Below, piece after piece: positions 24,126 through 34,659 of a stretch of 64,000 nucleotides of DNA. Location: the NCBI GenBank assembly GCA_015680685.1, contig MNCI01033354.1:1234855-1298854 (forward strand), in the 5' to 3' direction. Position 1 is the first letter of the stretch. Each line of letters opens with the position of its first letter. The translations under genes were made by a program, and so were the position numbers. The notes beneath the pieces were generated by a model that saw nothing but the letters and a program-made list of their open reading frames with translations, ran no database searches and was not told where the DNA came from. The stretch comes from Gnetum montanum (lineage: Eukaryota; Streptophyta; Gnetopsida; Gnetales; Gnetaceae).

Positions 24126-24420
24126 CAAGTGTAGCAAATTAGTACATGAGCAATAGGCCTTTTCCTGGGAGTGTACCATATCCAGGACAACCTTACAATG
24201 TTCAGTTCTCATAAAAGCAACAACCTCCTAGAATTCCCTATATTTGTCTTCACTCTATTGTCTATCTTTGGTCGGCAAAGTTCTGGCCCTATCAAGGTGA
24301 AGCCCGATGGCGGTGATCCAAATGTAGCAACATAAAGCAATCCATGTAGCATTTCGGTTAATACCCAGCATACTGTACGAACATCTCCCATTCCTAAGCC
24401 AATGATGTGCATCTGATTCA
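24126..24420 (-). other. J-domain-like module of LINE-2
   Basis: Minus-strand reading includes NRNATWIAL, GLHLDRA (His-Leu-Asp where LINE-1 has His-Pro-Asp), KYREF followed by TAG, then EVVAFMRTEH and LDMVHSQE. It aligns with the LINE-3 module along its whole length. CTT for Pro CCT at the signature is a single C-to-T change. Confidence 0.7.
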
Positions 24421-24477
24421 TGTGCAACGTCTTGGCTACTCATTTGCTGCTCTTCAAGCAAATCCTTGGAGTAGGTT

Positions 24478-25385
24478 CACTCCACTAATCAATCACCTTT
24501 AAGTACTAAATCCAAATATTATGCAAAGACAAAACCTTTTGCTAGAAAACAAGAAAACTAGTGTTCTTCAGTTAATTGATTAAAAGATTACAACAAAGTT
24601 ATCAAAACCCACAACATCTTAAACCTTTCACACTCAAACGATATCGCAGAGCATGAGGTTCTACAACTACACAATGGTTATTCTCAATTCAATACACAAC
24701 CAATAGAGAGTCTCTCCCATAACCCAGACCTAAGATCTCGACTCATAAGTAAGACACAAGAGAATAGAACACAAAAACCAACACACCACAAGTTTCTCTT
24801 TCACCAATTGCACTCACCCAATGTACTCACACGCCCTCTCTTGCTCAGCTCTCCACACTCAAGAGCTTTGTTTCTCACTCATGGTACCCACAAAATGTAA
24901 ATTACATTAATATTTATGAACAATAGGAGATAAAAAACCTAGAAATCTTCCCTCAACTCAACTTGAGGTTCTTCATATGTTTCCATGGTCTTCTCACCTT
25001 TTGCCCAACTATTTCCATCCTTTTCCAACTTACCCTAGCTATTTCCCAAATTGGGATGGATGTTTTTGGAAGTTTCCAACTTACCTTGGAAAGATGTCTC
25101 CTATGACAACCTAGCTCTCAAGGAAGACATCTTCTATCTTTGGGAGATGTCTCCTTTGAGGCCAAGACATCTCCTTCATTGACAAGACGTCTCCTACAAG
25201 GCCAAGATGCCTTGCCTAAGACATCAGCAAAATTAGCAAGATGTCTTCTATCAACCCCAAGCCTCAACCAAGATGTCTTTTTCAAGCCCAAAACTTGCAA
25301 ACACAAACATATGGAAGGAACAAAGAGGATTGGAAGAGTCGTTTCTACACCAATCCTAAACCCATTTCTCCTCCTCCTCATGTAG
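24478..25385. other. Possible secondary insertion inside LINE-2
   Basis: This stretch separates the coiled coil from the J-domain module, whereas in LINE-1 the two adjoin. GTAGGTT occurs at both edges (near 24472 and 25383) and could be a target duplication, but terminal repeats were not found. The part at 25090-25290 has a cluster of AGATGTCT/AGACATCT-type octamers. Confidence 0.4.
25090..25290. repeat. Cluster of AGAYRTCT octamers
   Basis: About nine occurrences of AGATGTCT, AGACATCT, AGACGTCT or one-base variants in 200 bp, on both strands. The motif is close to its own reverse complement. The spacing is irregular, so it is not a simple tandem repeat. Confidence 0.7.
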
Positions 25386-28300
25386 GTTTCTTTCCTACCA
25401 CTCCCTAAGTAAATCCTCTTGGATTTGTGTGCATAGCTGGTCTTCCAGCTCATTCCTAATTATAGCCTCTCTTAGGTCTCTCTGCTTCATATCCTCCACA
25501 ACTACTTCTTTACAACATTGAATTTCCTCCATCACCATTGCTTGGTCCTATTTGTCCCATTTGAGAAGCTCTACCTCCCACTTGACCTACTCCACTTTAT
25601 GCATCCTTGCTTCCACCTTAGTTGTCGCCTTTGTCAGGTCCTCCTAGAATTTGGCCTATAGCTCTTGGTGTACAATTTCCTAAGCTTGCATGATCTACTC
25701 TTGCAAATTGATGATTGGTCAGCAACTGAACCCAATCCCTCCCCCCTCCCCATTGCATTGTCCAATGGGACAAAGGTAGAGGAGGAAGAGGCCCCTTTGA
25801 TGATGGGTTGGTGCTGCTCATAAATAGTCATGAAAGATGAGGGACTAACGGGTGTTGGCTCAAGTGGCTACGTTGCCCTCCAAAGAGCTAAGATAAGCCC
25901 AAAGTGCCTCCCTCAGCACTCCCGCTAGAGGGAAGCCAAAAAGAACTAAGGGATATTGACCTACCAGCCCAAGCACATGTAGCACAAGATCACAAAGTGA
26001 GCCCCTTGCAACTTCCAAACATTCCTAGACTAAACGAAATATCTTTCAACAAGCTATGTGGCCTCCTACCAAAGCAGTGGGAGCATCAACTTCGAAACCT
26101 TGCAACTACCAATCTTCAACACCAACCCCTAGAAGAAGCCCTCTACATCATGCAACCCCTAGTTGGTCAGCAACACCACCTCCCCAATCAAAAGCATGCC
26201 TAGGTACCCTACCAAAGTAGATTCCATAAGGTTTATGCACATCCCACAAAATGTGTTGGAATCCTCCCTCCACTACTTGTAGAAATTAGTGTCTACAAGG
26301 TCAAGGTCCACAACCAACAACAACGATAGATCACTGCACACCCCCCCCCCCCCAAAACTTGCACAACCATATCCCACAGTTCCTAGTTATTTCAAAATTC
26401 ATCTGTGTTAGGCTCATAGGTCGGTGTAACCTGCATTTGCAGTAGCTTCCTTCCATAGCCACCTAACCAAGAGCACCATTTGCAAAAGGGGATAGAGCAG
26501 CACTAGGCAGAAAATTATTTTGTTGCTACTTTCCAATTACGCCAAAGAATAATCGTGGCAAACAAATCCCCATGCACCTGCAGAGGTGAAGGAATGGTGG
26601 CAACATGCTAGATGTCCAAAGAGGAGGCACAATAGGAACAAGTGTTGTACTTTCAATGCCAACACTACAGAGAGGGCAACTATCAATATTTATTATTCCT
26701 TGCACCTTCAAATAGGCATGAATGGGGTAACGTACCCTGCAACAAAAGCCAATATAAGCATTTAATTTTCTCTAAGAGCCACCCCTACCACATGGTCCTC
26801 CAACTACGCTCCGTTGGATATTTAAATTTTATGAGTTTGTGTGGTTGGGTCCCCATCATCCCCCCATTGGATTATCTTGTAGGCATAATTACATAGGTTC
26901 CACCATGTGGATGAGTCCCTAGAGGCCACCTTCCAAGGCTAGTACTTGTTAGCAATGATGTGCACCCACCACAGCTAGCACCTATCATCTTGGATGAACC
27001 TATTTATAATTCCCTAATACCCCATCAAAATGACATCTTCAAACCTCAGAACCCCTAGACCCTCAACATGCATAGGCCTGTCCACCCTTTCCCAACATAC
27101 TAGGCACAAGCATCTCCCCCCCACCCCAAAAAAAAACAATCCTCTAGACCATATGAAGGTCTGTATGATTTGGTTGACTTTGTTGATGATGCCCTTCCAT
27201 GGGGCAGCAACAGAGGTAACATATCTAGCGATGGTCAAAAAGATGGACATGGCCAAAATGATTTTCCCCTTTTTCTCAAAAAACATACAATTCAGTGACC
27301 TACCTAAGATTGGAGCCTCCAAATCAAATGAGTCCAGGTTGCCAGTCTATCCCAAGCAAACATGGGCATCCCCAAATATGAATCCTACACCAGACCTTGC
27401 ATAATCCCAAGCTTCTAACAAACCTACCTTTTAACTGACCCCTCTATGTGGAAGAAGTTTATTGCAGATTTTCCCCAGTTAGGCTCTAGCCCAATTTCTT
27501 TTGCCATCCTATCCAGAGCCCTTTTGATAGCCAAGGCTTGTGGCATAGCCACTCGGATCATAAGAATTGTATCATCAGCATAATGTTTAGTGATGTAGGT
27601 AACCCCCTCAAATATTTAATCCTCTAATCCCCTCCGCCCTACAATAAAGGTTCATAGTATTCATAACAATGATAAATAGATAGAGAGAAAGTGGGTCACC
27701 TTGATGTAGCCCCTTGTTGGGGAAGGAAAACCCCCAAAGACACCCATTCAAATTGAAGGAGTAGGCCCCCATGGCTTGAAGATTGATACAAAGAGCCACA
27801 AATTTTGGGGTGAATCTCCTTTATGAGCATAATGTCCTAGAAAGCATCCCATTGAATGGTGTCATAGGCCTTTGCAATATCAAGTTTGATGCACATACCA
27901 AGGAACCTAGCTCTCTATATGGAGTGCATAACTTCTTGAAGTAGCAAGATCTGATCATGAATATATCCCCCCTTAACAAAGTCAACCTAGTGGGTACCAA
28001 CCAAACTTGGCATCAACGATTGTAGCCATCTAATGAGAATTTTGGTAAAGAGTCTGAGCAACGTATTACACATCCCAATTGGTATGTAGTGCACGGGTGC
28101 CATGGCATTTGGGATCTTCGAGATAAGCACAATTTTCTCATGGTGAAGCTTCCTTCAACATTTTATTGAAGCCATCTAAAATATTATTTCCCAAGATATC
28201 TGAGAATTCCTAGCAGAACTTGGCAGGCCAACCATTTGGCCCTAGTGTCTTAGTAGCTTTGGGGAAGCCATCACTTCAAAGAGTTCTAGCATGGTTGTTA

Positions 28301-29259
28301 GGGCAACCAATCAGTCGTTATCCTCCTCCTTGATAACCTTTTGAATTTGGATGGAGATAGGGGAGGAACCTCCCCCTATCTAGACCCCCACCTAATACTT
28401 CTACATCTCTTGAGCAATGTTATGCAAGTCATGTAGGAGGGTTTGCCCCCGAAGAATGTGATGAATCTTTTCAACTTAATTATTGGCTTTTGCAGTGGCA
28501 AAGAAGAAGCGAGTGTCTTGTCTCCCTCCCTGAGCCCCTAAACCCTAGATCTCTCCATCCAATATTGCTCCTCTTCCCCAACCAATAGTTGTAGCTCAAC
28601 TAGTAAGTCATCCTCCTCCTCCTCCAAAGATTCATTGTTCTCTTGTCGAGCTTAAATGTCTAGTAGCCTCTACTAAAGCACAACCCAAGCAATCCTAAAA
28701 GAGTACTTCTCTATCATCTATAGGCTCTTGATCTACTTTTTGAGATGTGAGAGACCTTGTTTTAGAAAATCCCGAGGGTCTATCTGTGTGGGGTACTTTC
28801 CCCATATGTTCCCATCTTTCGCAGCCATCGTTTTGTTAGCCACACATGCTCAAATCTAAAAGGCACAAGTCCCAACTTGTCCAATTTACGAATCATGCCA
28901 ACAAGGGCACAATGATCGAAAGCTCACCATTCATGGACAATAACCAAGACCTCATGATTAAGAAGGATCTAAGTACAAACCCAAACCCTATCAATCCTAG
29001 AGAGGATATGATCCTTACCTTCTCCTATTGCTCCAAGTGAAGAGGCAACCTTTGATATCCAAATCCACGAGGCCATAAGCCTGGAGCTTTTGCAAGAACT
29101 CATGGCTTCTAAGCAGAGGGTTAGCCTCTCCCCCAATCTTCTCCCAAGCATACAAACATTGATTGAAATTCCCAATTAGTAACCACACATGATGATTAGG
29201 AACATGTCCAGCAATCCTGTGAAGCTTGTGAAGACACTCCCCCAATTCTGGGGGCACTA

Positions 29260-31240
29260 AAAGTTCATAATTCAAAGTCCCTGTGAGTGCAAGAACATAG
29301 TGAGACTCTAGGCAAATTCATCCACAATGTCAAAAGGCATGCATGAGAGGGTAGCCAGTCCCCCAACCCTACCCCAACATTCCACAAAGCAAGAAAACCA
29401 ACCCTTCCACGACAAGAGATTACAATGGATGGTGTGTAGCTTAGTCTCCTAGAGGCACATCATTGAATAGCCTTCATCATGCACTAACTCTTTTAGGGTA
29501 TTTCTTTTGTAGGGGGCACCCTATCCCCTGCAATTCCATGATAGGATCTTCAGTCTACTGGTAGACCATTTTTTGTACACCCTTTTGAGGATTACTTAAG
29601 ATCCCAAATCAATATCCAGCTGCATCTTCATGTTCCATATTTCTTGTTTGGAAGGTTTGCCCACCTTTTGAGATTCATTAGCAACCATAAAGCCTTATTC
29701 CTCTTCCGTCAGAATCTTCTTGGCAATTGGATCCATTGGTGGTTGGGTTGTGCCATGCACTGCCAAGACCCAATCCCTGAGTGGTGGGCCATAAAAGTTT
29801 GTAATTTAGAGTCCCTGTGAATGCAAGAACACAATGAGACTCCAGGTAGATTCATCCACAACATCAAAAAGCATGCATGAGAGGGTAGCTAGTCCTCCAA
29901 ACCTACCTTGGCATTCCACGAAGTAGGAGAACCAACCCTACCATTGCAAGATATGACAATGGATGGTGTGCAACTTAATCTCCTAGAGGCACTATTGAAT
30001 AGCCTTCATCATGCACTAATTCTTTTAGGGTATTTCTTTTGTAGGGGGCCACCCTATCTCCTACAATTCCATGACAGGATCTTCATGGTCCACTAATGGA
30101 TAATTTTTTGTACATCCCTTTGAGGGTCACTTGAGATCCCAAGTGAATATCCTACTGCATCTTCTTGTTCCATATTTCTTGTCCAAAAGGTTTGTCTACC
30201 TTGCAAGATTTGTTAGCAACCATAAAGCCCTATTCTTCTTCCTTCAGAATTTTCTTGGCAATTGGATCCATTGGTGGCCAAGTTGTCATGCACCACTAAG
30301 ACCCAATCACCAAGCGATGGGAGTTCCCCCCTAGCACCGCAAGAGATTACAGTGGATGGTGTGTAGCTTAGTCTCCTAGAGGCATACCATCAAATAGCCT
30401 TCATCATGCACTAATTCTTTAAGGGTATTTTTTATAGGGGGTACCCTATCCCCTACAATTCCATGATAGGATCTTCATGTTTTACCAATACACCCCTTTG
30501 AGGGTTGCTTGAGATCCCAAGTCAATATCCTGCTATGTCTTCTTGTTCTGTATTTCTTATTTGGAAAGTTAGCCCACCTTCTGAGATTCATTAGCAACCA
30601 TAAAGCCCTCTTCTTCTTCCTTCAAAATCTTCTTAGCAACTAGATCCATTGGTGGTCGGGTTGTGCCACACACCATCGAGACCCAATCCCTGAGCAGTGG
30701 GCCATAAAAGTTCATAATTCAGAGTTCCTATGAGTGCAAGAACATAATGAGACTCCAAGCAAAGTCATACACAACGTCAAAAGGTGTGTGTAAGAGGGTA
30801 GCCAATCCCCTAGCCCTGCCTCAGCATTCCACAAAGTAGGAGAACCAACCCTACCACTATAGGAGATTACAATGGATGGTGTATAACTTAGTCTCCTAGA
30901 GGCACACCATTGAACAACCTTCATCATGCATTAATTCTTTTAGGGTATTTCTTTTGTAGGGGGTACCCTATACCCCACAATTCCATGACAGGATCTTCAT
31001 GGTCTACTAGTGGACCGTTTTTTGTACACCCTTTTGAGGGTTGCTTGAGATCCCAAGTCAATATCCTACTGCATCTTCTTGTTCCATATTTCTTGTCCAA
31101 AATGTTTACCCACCTTCCAGGATTCATTAGCAATTGTAAAGCCCTATTTTTCTTACTTTAGAATCCTCTTGGCAACTGGATCCATTGGTGGCCGGGTTGT
31201 GCCACGCACCACCAAGACCCAATCCCTAGCAGTGGGAAAC
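29260..31240 (-). repeat. Four tandem copies of the ORF1/ORF2 junction in LINE-2
   Basis: A unit of about 0.52-0.53 kb is repeated. The anchor CAATGGATGG (CAGTGGATGG in the third) starts at 29423, 29957, 30350 and 30870, giving spacings of 534, 393 and 520. The third copy lacks about 140 bp. Each unit carries the end of the ORF1-side spacer and the first codons of the endonuclease (ILSWNC). Copies 2-4 have ATG before it; copy 1, which is joined to the rest of ORF2, has lost it. Confidence 0.9.
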
Positions 31241-31329
31241 AACATGCACCCAAGGGGAAGCATCCCCCTCCCTAACCCCCTGTGCCACGCGCCCCCCGCA
31301 CCNGAAGGCACCGAAGAGGCCCATCCCTT

Positions 31330-32338
31330 TCTTCCCACCAACATCCAACCTTCAACGTCTAGTCGTCTATTCAACCCAAATTCTCTTGAATGCACCCTGC
31401 AATCGTTAGTGGCATAATTACCCTTACCGCATGTCCCACAAGATGTTGGGGGTTTGTGCTACGACAAGCCCGAGACCAGACCATCGGAGGAAACATTCTC
31501 ATATTCCACAGTGAGCTTCTCCTCCCTACATGATAGGTCCAAGATGACTTCCTCCAATAATTTGCTAGAGGATAATGACCTCCAAACATAGAACCTTGCA
31601 TAGCCCATCTGTTCCTTTAACCCCATGAATTTATCAAAGGAGATAAACTCCCTAAAATGCCCCATTAGAGCCCTTAGGAGATCCGCCATCTAGAGCTCCT
31701 AGGGTTCCCCTAAGACCCTAATGCAAACAGGAGTCCTCGAGAAAAGACCAATCTCCCAATGTGCCCTAGGCCGCCAATGCATAAGGGCCAATCCCATAGC
31801 CCTGAAGAACCACGGACCCCCCAACAAAACATGGTCTTGTTCCTCTAGAGTTTGAAAAATAAACAACAAAAGGTCCCCTGCAAGTGTCTAAACCTAGACC
31901 TCTCCCATGGCCCATGAGGCCACCATCCAATGCTTAATCAAATCCAGCCTCAACTATGACCCAAAGGACATGAATTTCCCAATAAGACTTAACTCCATAC
32001 TACACAACCCAACTTGCAATGGCCCCTTTACCTACAGTCTCATCGTTTTCCCCGACTAGGAGATGGACTCAATGCCCCCATCCCCAAGGTTCCAATCAGT
32101 AGCACCAAACCCCCCAACCACTTGCTCCTACCCCATTCCTAATCCTCCAAGGCTGCCTCCCCCAAGCCCTGCAGGACCACTGTTTTCCCCAACACCCTTA
32201 TATTTAGCACCTCCAAATCCTCCCCCTTCAAGCTCGCCACAACTATGGCCCCCTCCATACAATCCTCACTCATTCACATCTCATGCCTCACGTCCTCCAT
32301 CTTCATCACACGCTTCTCTCCCTCCTCCCATTTGGTAG
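31330..32338 (-). pseudogene. LINE-2 ORF1 (gag-like, DUF4283 and zinc knuckle)
   Basis: It opens with a Gly-rich stretch (MGGGREACDEDGG). A DUF4283-type region follows at about 32000-31500, with LLGGPWFFRAMGLALMHW, FISFDKF and MGYARFYVWRS segments. Then comes a knuckle-like CGTCGKGNYATNDC near 31430-31390, in which the expected His of CX2CX4HX4C is Tyr (TAT). Several TAG stops interrupt it. In plant LINEs this protein binds the element RNA. LINE-3 carries a homologous ORF1. Confidence 0.75.
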
Positions 32339-32343
32339 AAATC

Positions 32344-32356
32344 ATGAACATGTTGT
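32344..32356. repeat. Target-site duplication of LINE-2 (5' side copy)
   Basis: ATGAACATGTTGT, identical to 23791-23803. It fixes the 5' end of the LINE next to the Gly-rich ORF1 start. Confidence 0.9.
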
Positions 32357-32399
32357 GTTGATGTATTCTAGGAACATAATTTGGTAAAAAAGGGAAGAT

Positions 32400-33280
32400 T
32401 GTGGCTTTTGAGCATAGTGTCTACCAGAAATTTTTCAACTTTGTAAAAACCAAGTTATGTAAAGCAAATATAACATAATATATGTCACAATAAGGGCACA
32501 ATCTAAGATGGCTGTAAAAAAAATTTGGATCAGATGGATGGTGAAAAATTGCAAACCTGAAAAATTGCAAACCCCTCATTTTTTGACAAAAGGTCATTTT
32601 GCTAGTGTATTTTATGATGCACATCAACAAAGACATGTCAAAAGTCAAAGAGATGAGATCTTAAGATTTCACATGTTATAGAAGGCATTCCTTTCTTACG
32701 ATTTCTGTTAGTAAAACTCCTGACAAGAAAATTTGTAACCGTAAGAATATGTTAGGTTATAAGGCTTTCTTCCAAAATGACCTTGCAATCCTTACAAGAT
32801 CTCTAATCTCTTTTTTTATCATGGTGTAGCCTATTTGAGTTCAACTACTGCTATACTTGAAAATCACTAAGTGTTCAGCCCTTTTCTTAAAATAAGTATT
32901 AGCTATTACAAGATCATAGGTATTACCAAACTCTAGTATTAACTCCCCCATCTAATCTCTCTTTGAAGTTGTACCCAACATAAGCCCTCTCATACCTTCA
33001 TGCCCTAGGATTTATTGCATGAGCCCATCAAAACAATACCAAAAGGTCTTCTTAACATGATCATCCAAACAAACCTGAGGTGCATAAATACTCAGGATAT
33101 TAATAACTTATTCAACAATAACTGTGTGCATCAATTATTCAACAATGATTATGCTCATTATTAATTGTCTTTGAATTTTAAATAAATTTTTATGATAATT
33201 TTGTTTGTTGAGAACACTAGTTCAACAAGTTGCTCATAACCTGTTTAGGCATCCTAATTTGAAATGATTAACAGTATTTT
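32400..33280. other. Intron sequence without recognised features
   Basis: AT-rich, with only short open frames and no motif that I recognise. Confidence 0.5.
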
Positions 33281-33282
33281 TG

Positions 33283-33640
33283 TTTTATTTTTTTGTTCTT
33301 GAGAAGAGGTTGGGATATTATAAACTGAAAAAAAAAGGTACAAAAGAAATAAGGGAGACTGTAACATAGCCCAAAAAAACGAAAAGAAGGGATGAGGGGA
33401 GTGAAAAACCCCCCAGCCCGTCAAAACAGCCGTGCTAGTAAAAGCTATAGGGCTAAGGAACAAGGAATATATGGGGTTCAGGGAGAAGGGTAAAATAGCC
33501 CCTCATACAAATCATCTGCATATACTAAAATGTGGCCCAAGTGTCCCTGGAAACCTAAACACCAGTGGCAACAACCATTGACAAGCATGCAGAATTTAAA
33601 ACAGGTCATTAGGCAAGAGGAAAAGTTCTATAGATAACTG
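33283..33640 (-). mobile_element. Probable LINE 3'-UTR fragment
   Basis: It starts with an interrupted poly-T, followed by TTGAGAAGAGGTTGGGATAT, resembling the terminal sequence of the LINE-3 3' end. No J-domain or RT residue was seen, so only the 3' UTR would be present. The right end is uncertain. Confidence 0.4.
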
Positions 33641-34024
33641 ATTTAAGACCAGTCTTGATACCAATTTCTGCATATATTTTGCATACCAGTTTGATTTGCT
33701 GGTTTTGTTGGTTTGATACTAGCCTAGGAGGGACTAAAGTTTAATGCAAGTTTTAGAATTATATTTGAGGATGTGTTGAGAAGTTGGCCTAAGTGTTCCA
33801 GTAAATCCTAGTTGCTTTTCGGTCTAGTTTTATGCTTGAATCAGTGTAAACGTTTCAAAGTTCCAAGATTAAACACATGACTTCAGTGCTACAATATGGA
33901 CCTTGCATTAACTTATAACTCAGAGATTATTTTGAAATTTATTGAAGCAAATTTCTTAAAGGAGAAGAAGATATAATAGTTGTCTTTATTTTCTTGTTTT
34001 CTATTTTCACTATGTGATAAATGT

Positions 34025-34647
34025 AGTCCTTTTTTTTTTTTTTGGAGCAAATTTTTGGGAGATATATTAAAAGAAAACAGAAATATTTACAACTCAAGGA
34101 TAAACCCTGCCCAGCATGACCACCACAGACTATGGGAGGAACACCAGCCCCACAACACAAAAAAAGAAGGGGAAGAACCCACACCACCATCAAAAAACAA
34201 GGTTAAACAAGGACACCTTAGACACCTGACGCCAACCAACAAGGACACCTTAGACACCTGACGCCAACCAACAAGGACACATTAACTGATGTCCCCCTGA
34301 GCTAACACCCTCCAGTGTCCCCAAAGCCGATCACCATCAAAACACAATCCACAGACAACTAAATTGATAGAGAACAAATAGAAAAACCCACCATCCTAGA
34401 GGGTGGGACCAACAGCCCACACAAACCCAACCTATGTCATGCATCCCCCACTCGATGGGTTGACGAGGAAGCTAAGCATAGCTGCAATGCGGCCGGATTT
34501 GGACATGTAATAGGTCCAACTACTCATGAAGTTCTAGCGACTCCACAAAAGCAGTGGCACGTTGAAAATTTTTAAAAGCTTCGGCTTTCCATGCCCTTTC
34601 TTCTTCAGAACCCGTCCCATTCGAGTGCATCCTTGTAGAAGCAAGCC
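34025..34647 (-). mobile_element. LINE-4: 5'-truncated copy with 10-bp target duplication
   Basis: Direct repeats TGATAAATGT flank it at 34015-34024 and 34648-34657. Poly-T occupies 34030-34043. Only the end of ORF2 and the 3' UTR are present. The coding part (34647 to about 34440) carries a J-domain-like module with RMHSNGTG, FKNFQRATAFVE, LDLLH and LPRQP segments, and TAG at two sites where Gln fits. The 5' truncation falls inside the module. Confidence 0.85.
34208..34285. repeat. 32-bp tandem repeat in the LINE-4 3' UTR
   Basis: The unit starting CAAGGACACCTTAGACACC occurs at 34208, 34240 and (partial) 34272, a period of 32 bp. Confidence 0.9.
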
Positions 34648-34659
34648 TGATAAATGTCT

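Larger units (their letters stand above)
24126..29560 (-). pseudogene. LINE-2 ORF2: endonuclease, RT, zinc region, coiled coil, J-domain
   Basis: The endonuclease starts KILSWNCRG near 29551 and continues with CLQETKL and a GNFN segment near 29180. The RT has LHQGDPLSLYLFIIVMN near 27690 and a Tyr-Ala-Asp-Asp-type site near 27580. A zinc-binding CPLC segment lies near 26680. A Gln/Glu-rich coiled-coil stretch lies at about 25700-25450, broken only by TAG codons where Gln fits. The J-domain module follows after the 0.9-kb segment. The initiating ATG is missing from this copy of the ORF2 start but is present in the upstream tandem copies. It is inactive because of stops and shifts. Confidence 0.8.
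23804..32343 (-). mobile_element. LINE-2: full-length non-LTR retrotransposon with 13-bp target duplication
   Basis: Flanked by perfect 13-bp direct repeats ATGAACATGTTGT at 23791-23803 and 32344-32356. A T-rich tract at about 23819-23855 is the minus-strand poly(A) tail. From high to low coordinates: Gly-rich ORF1 start (32338), DUF4283-like domain, zinc knuckle, four tandem copies of the ORF1/ORF2 junction (31240-29260), endonuclease, RT, zinc region (about 26700-26500), coiled coil (25800-25450), a 0.9-kb segment without coding character, J-domain-like module (24420-24126), 3' UTR. The length, 8.5 kb, is swollen by the tandem copies and the 0.9-kb segment. It is on the host-gene strand. 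Confidence 0.9.

Noticed and set aside
25140-25385. Plus-strand open frame over the AGAYRTCT cluster
   Set aside because: It follows the octamer repeats, has no motif, and overlaps an equally open minus-strand frame.
32063-32338. Pro-rich plus-strand open frame
   Set aside because: It is the reverse of the Gly-rich ORF1 start of LINE-2, which has strand, order and target-duplication support.
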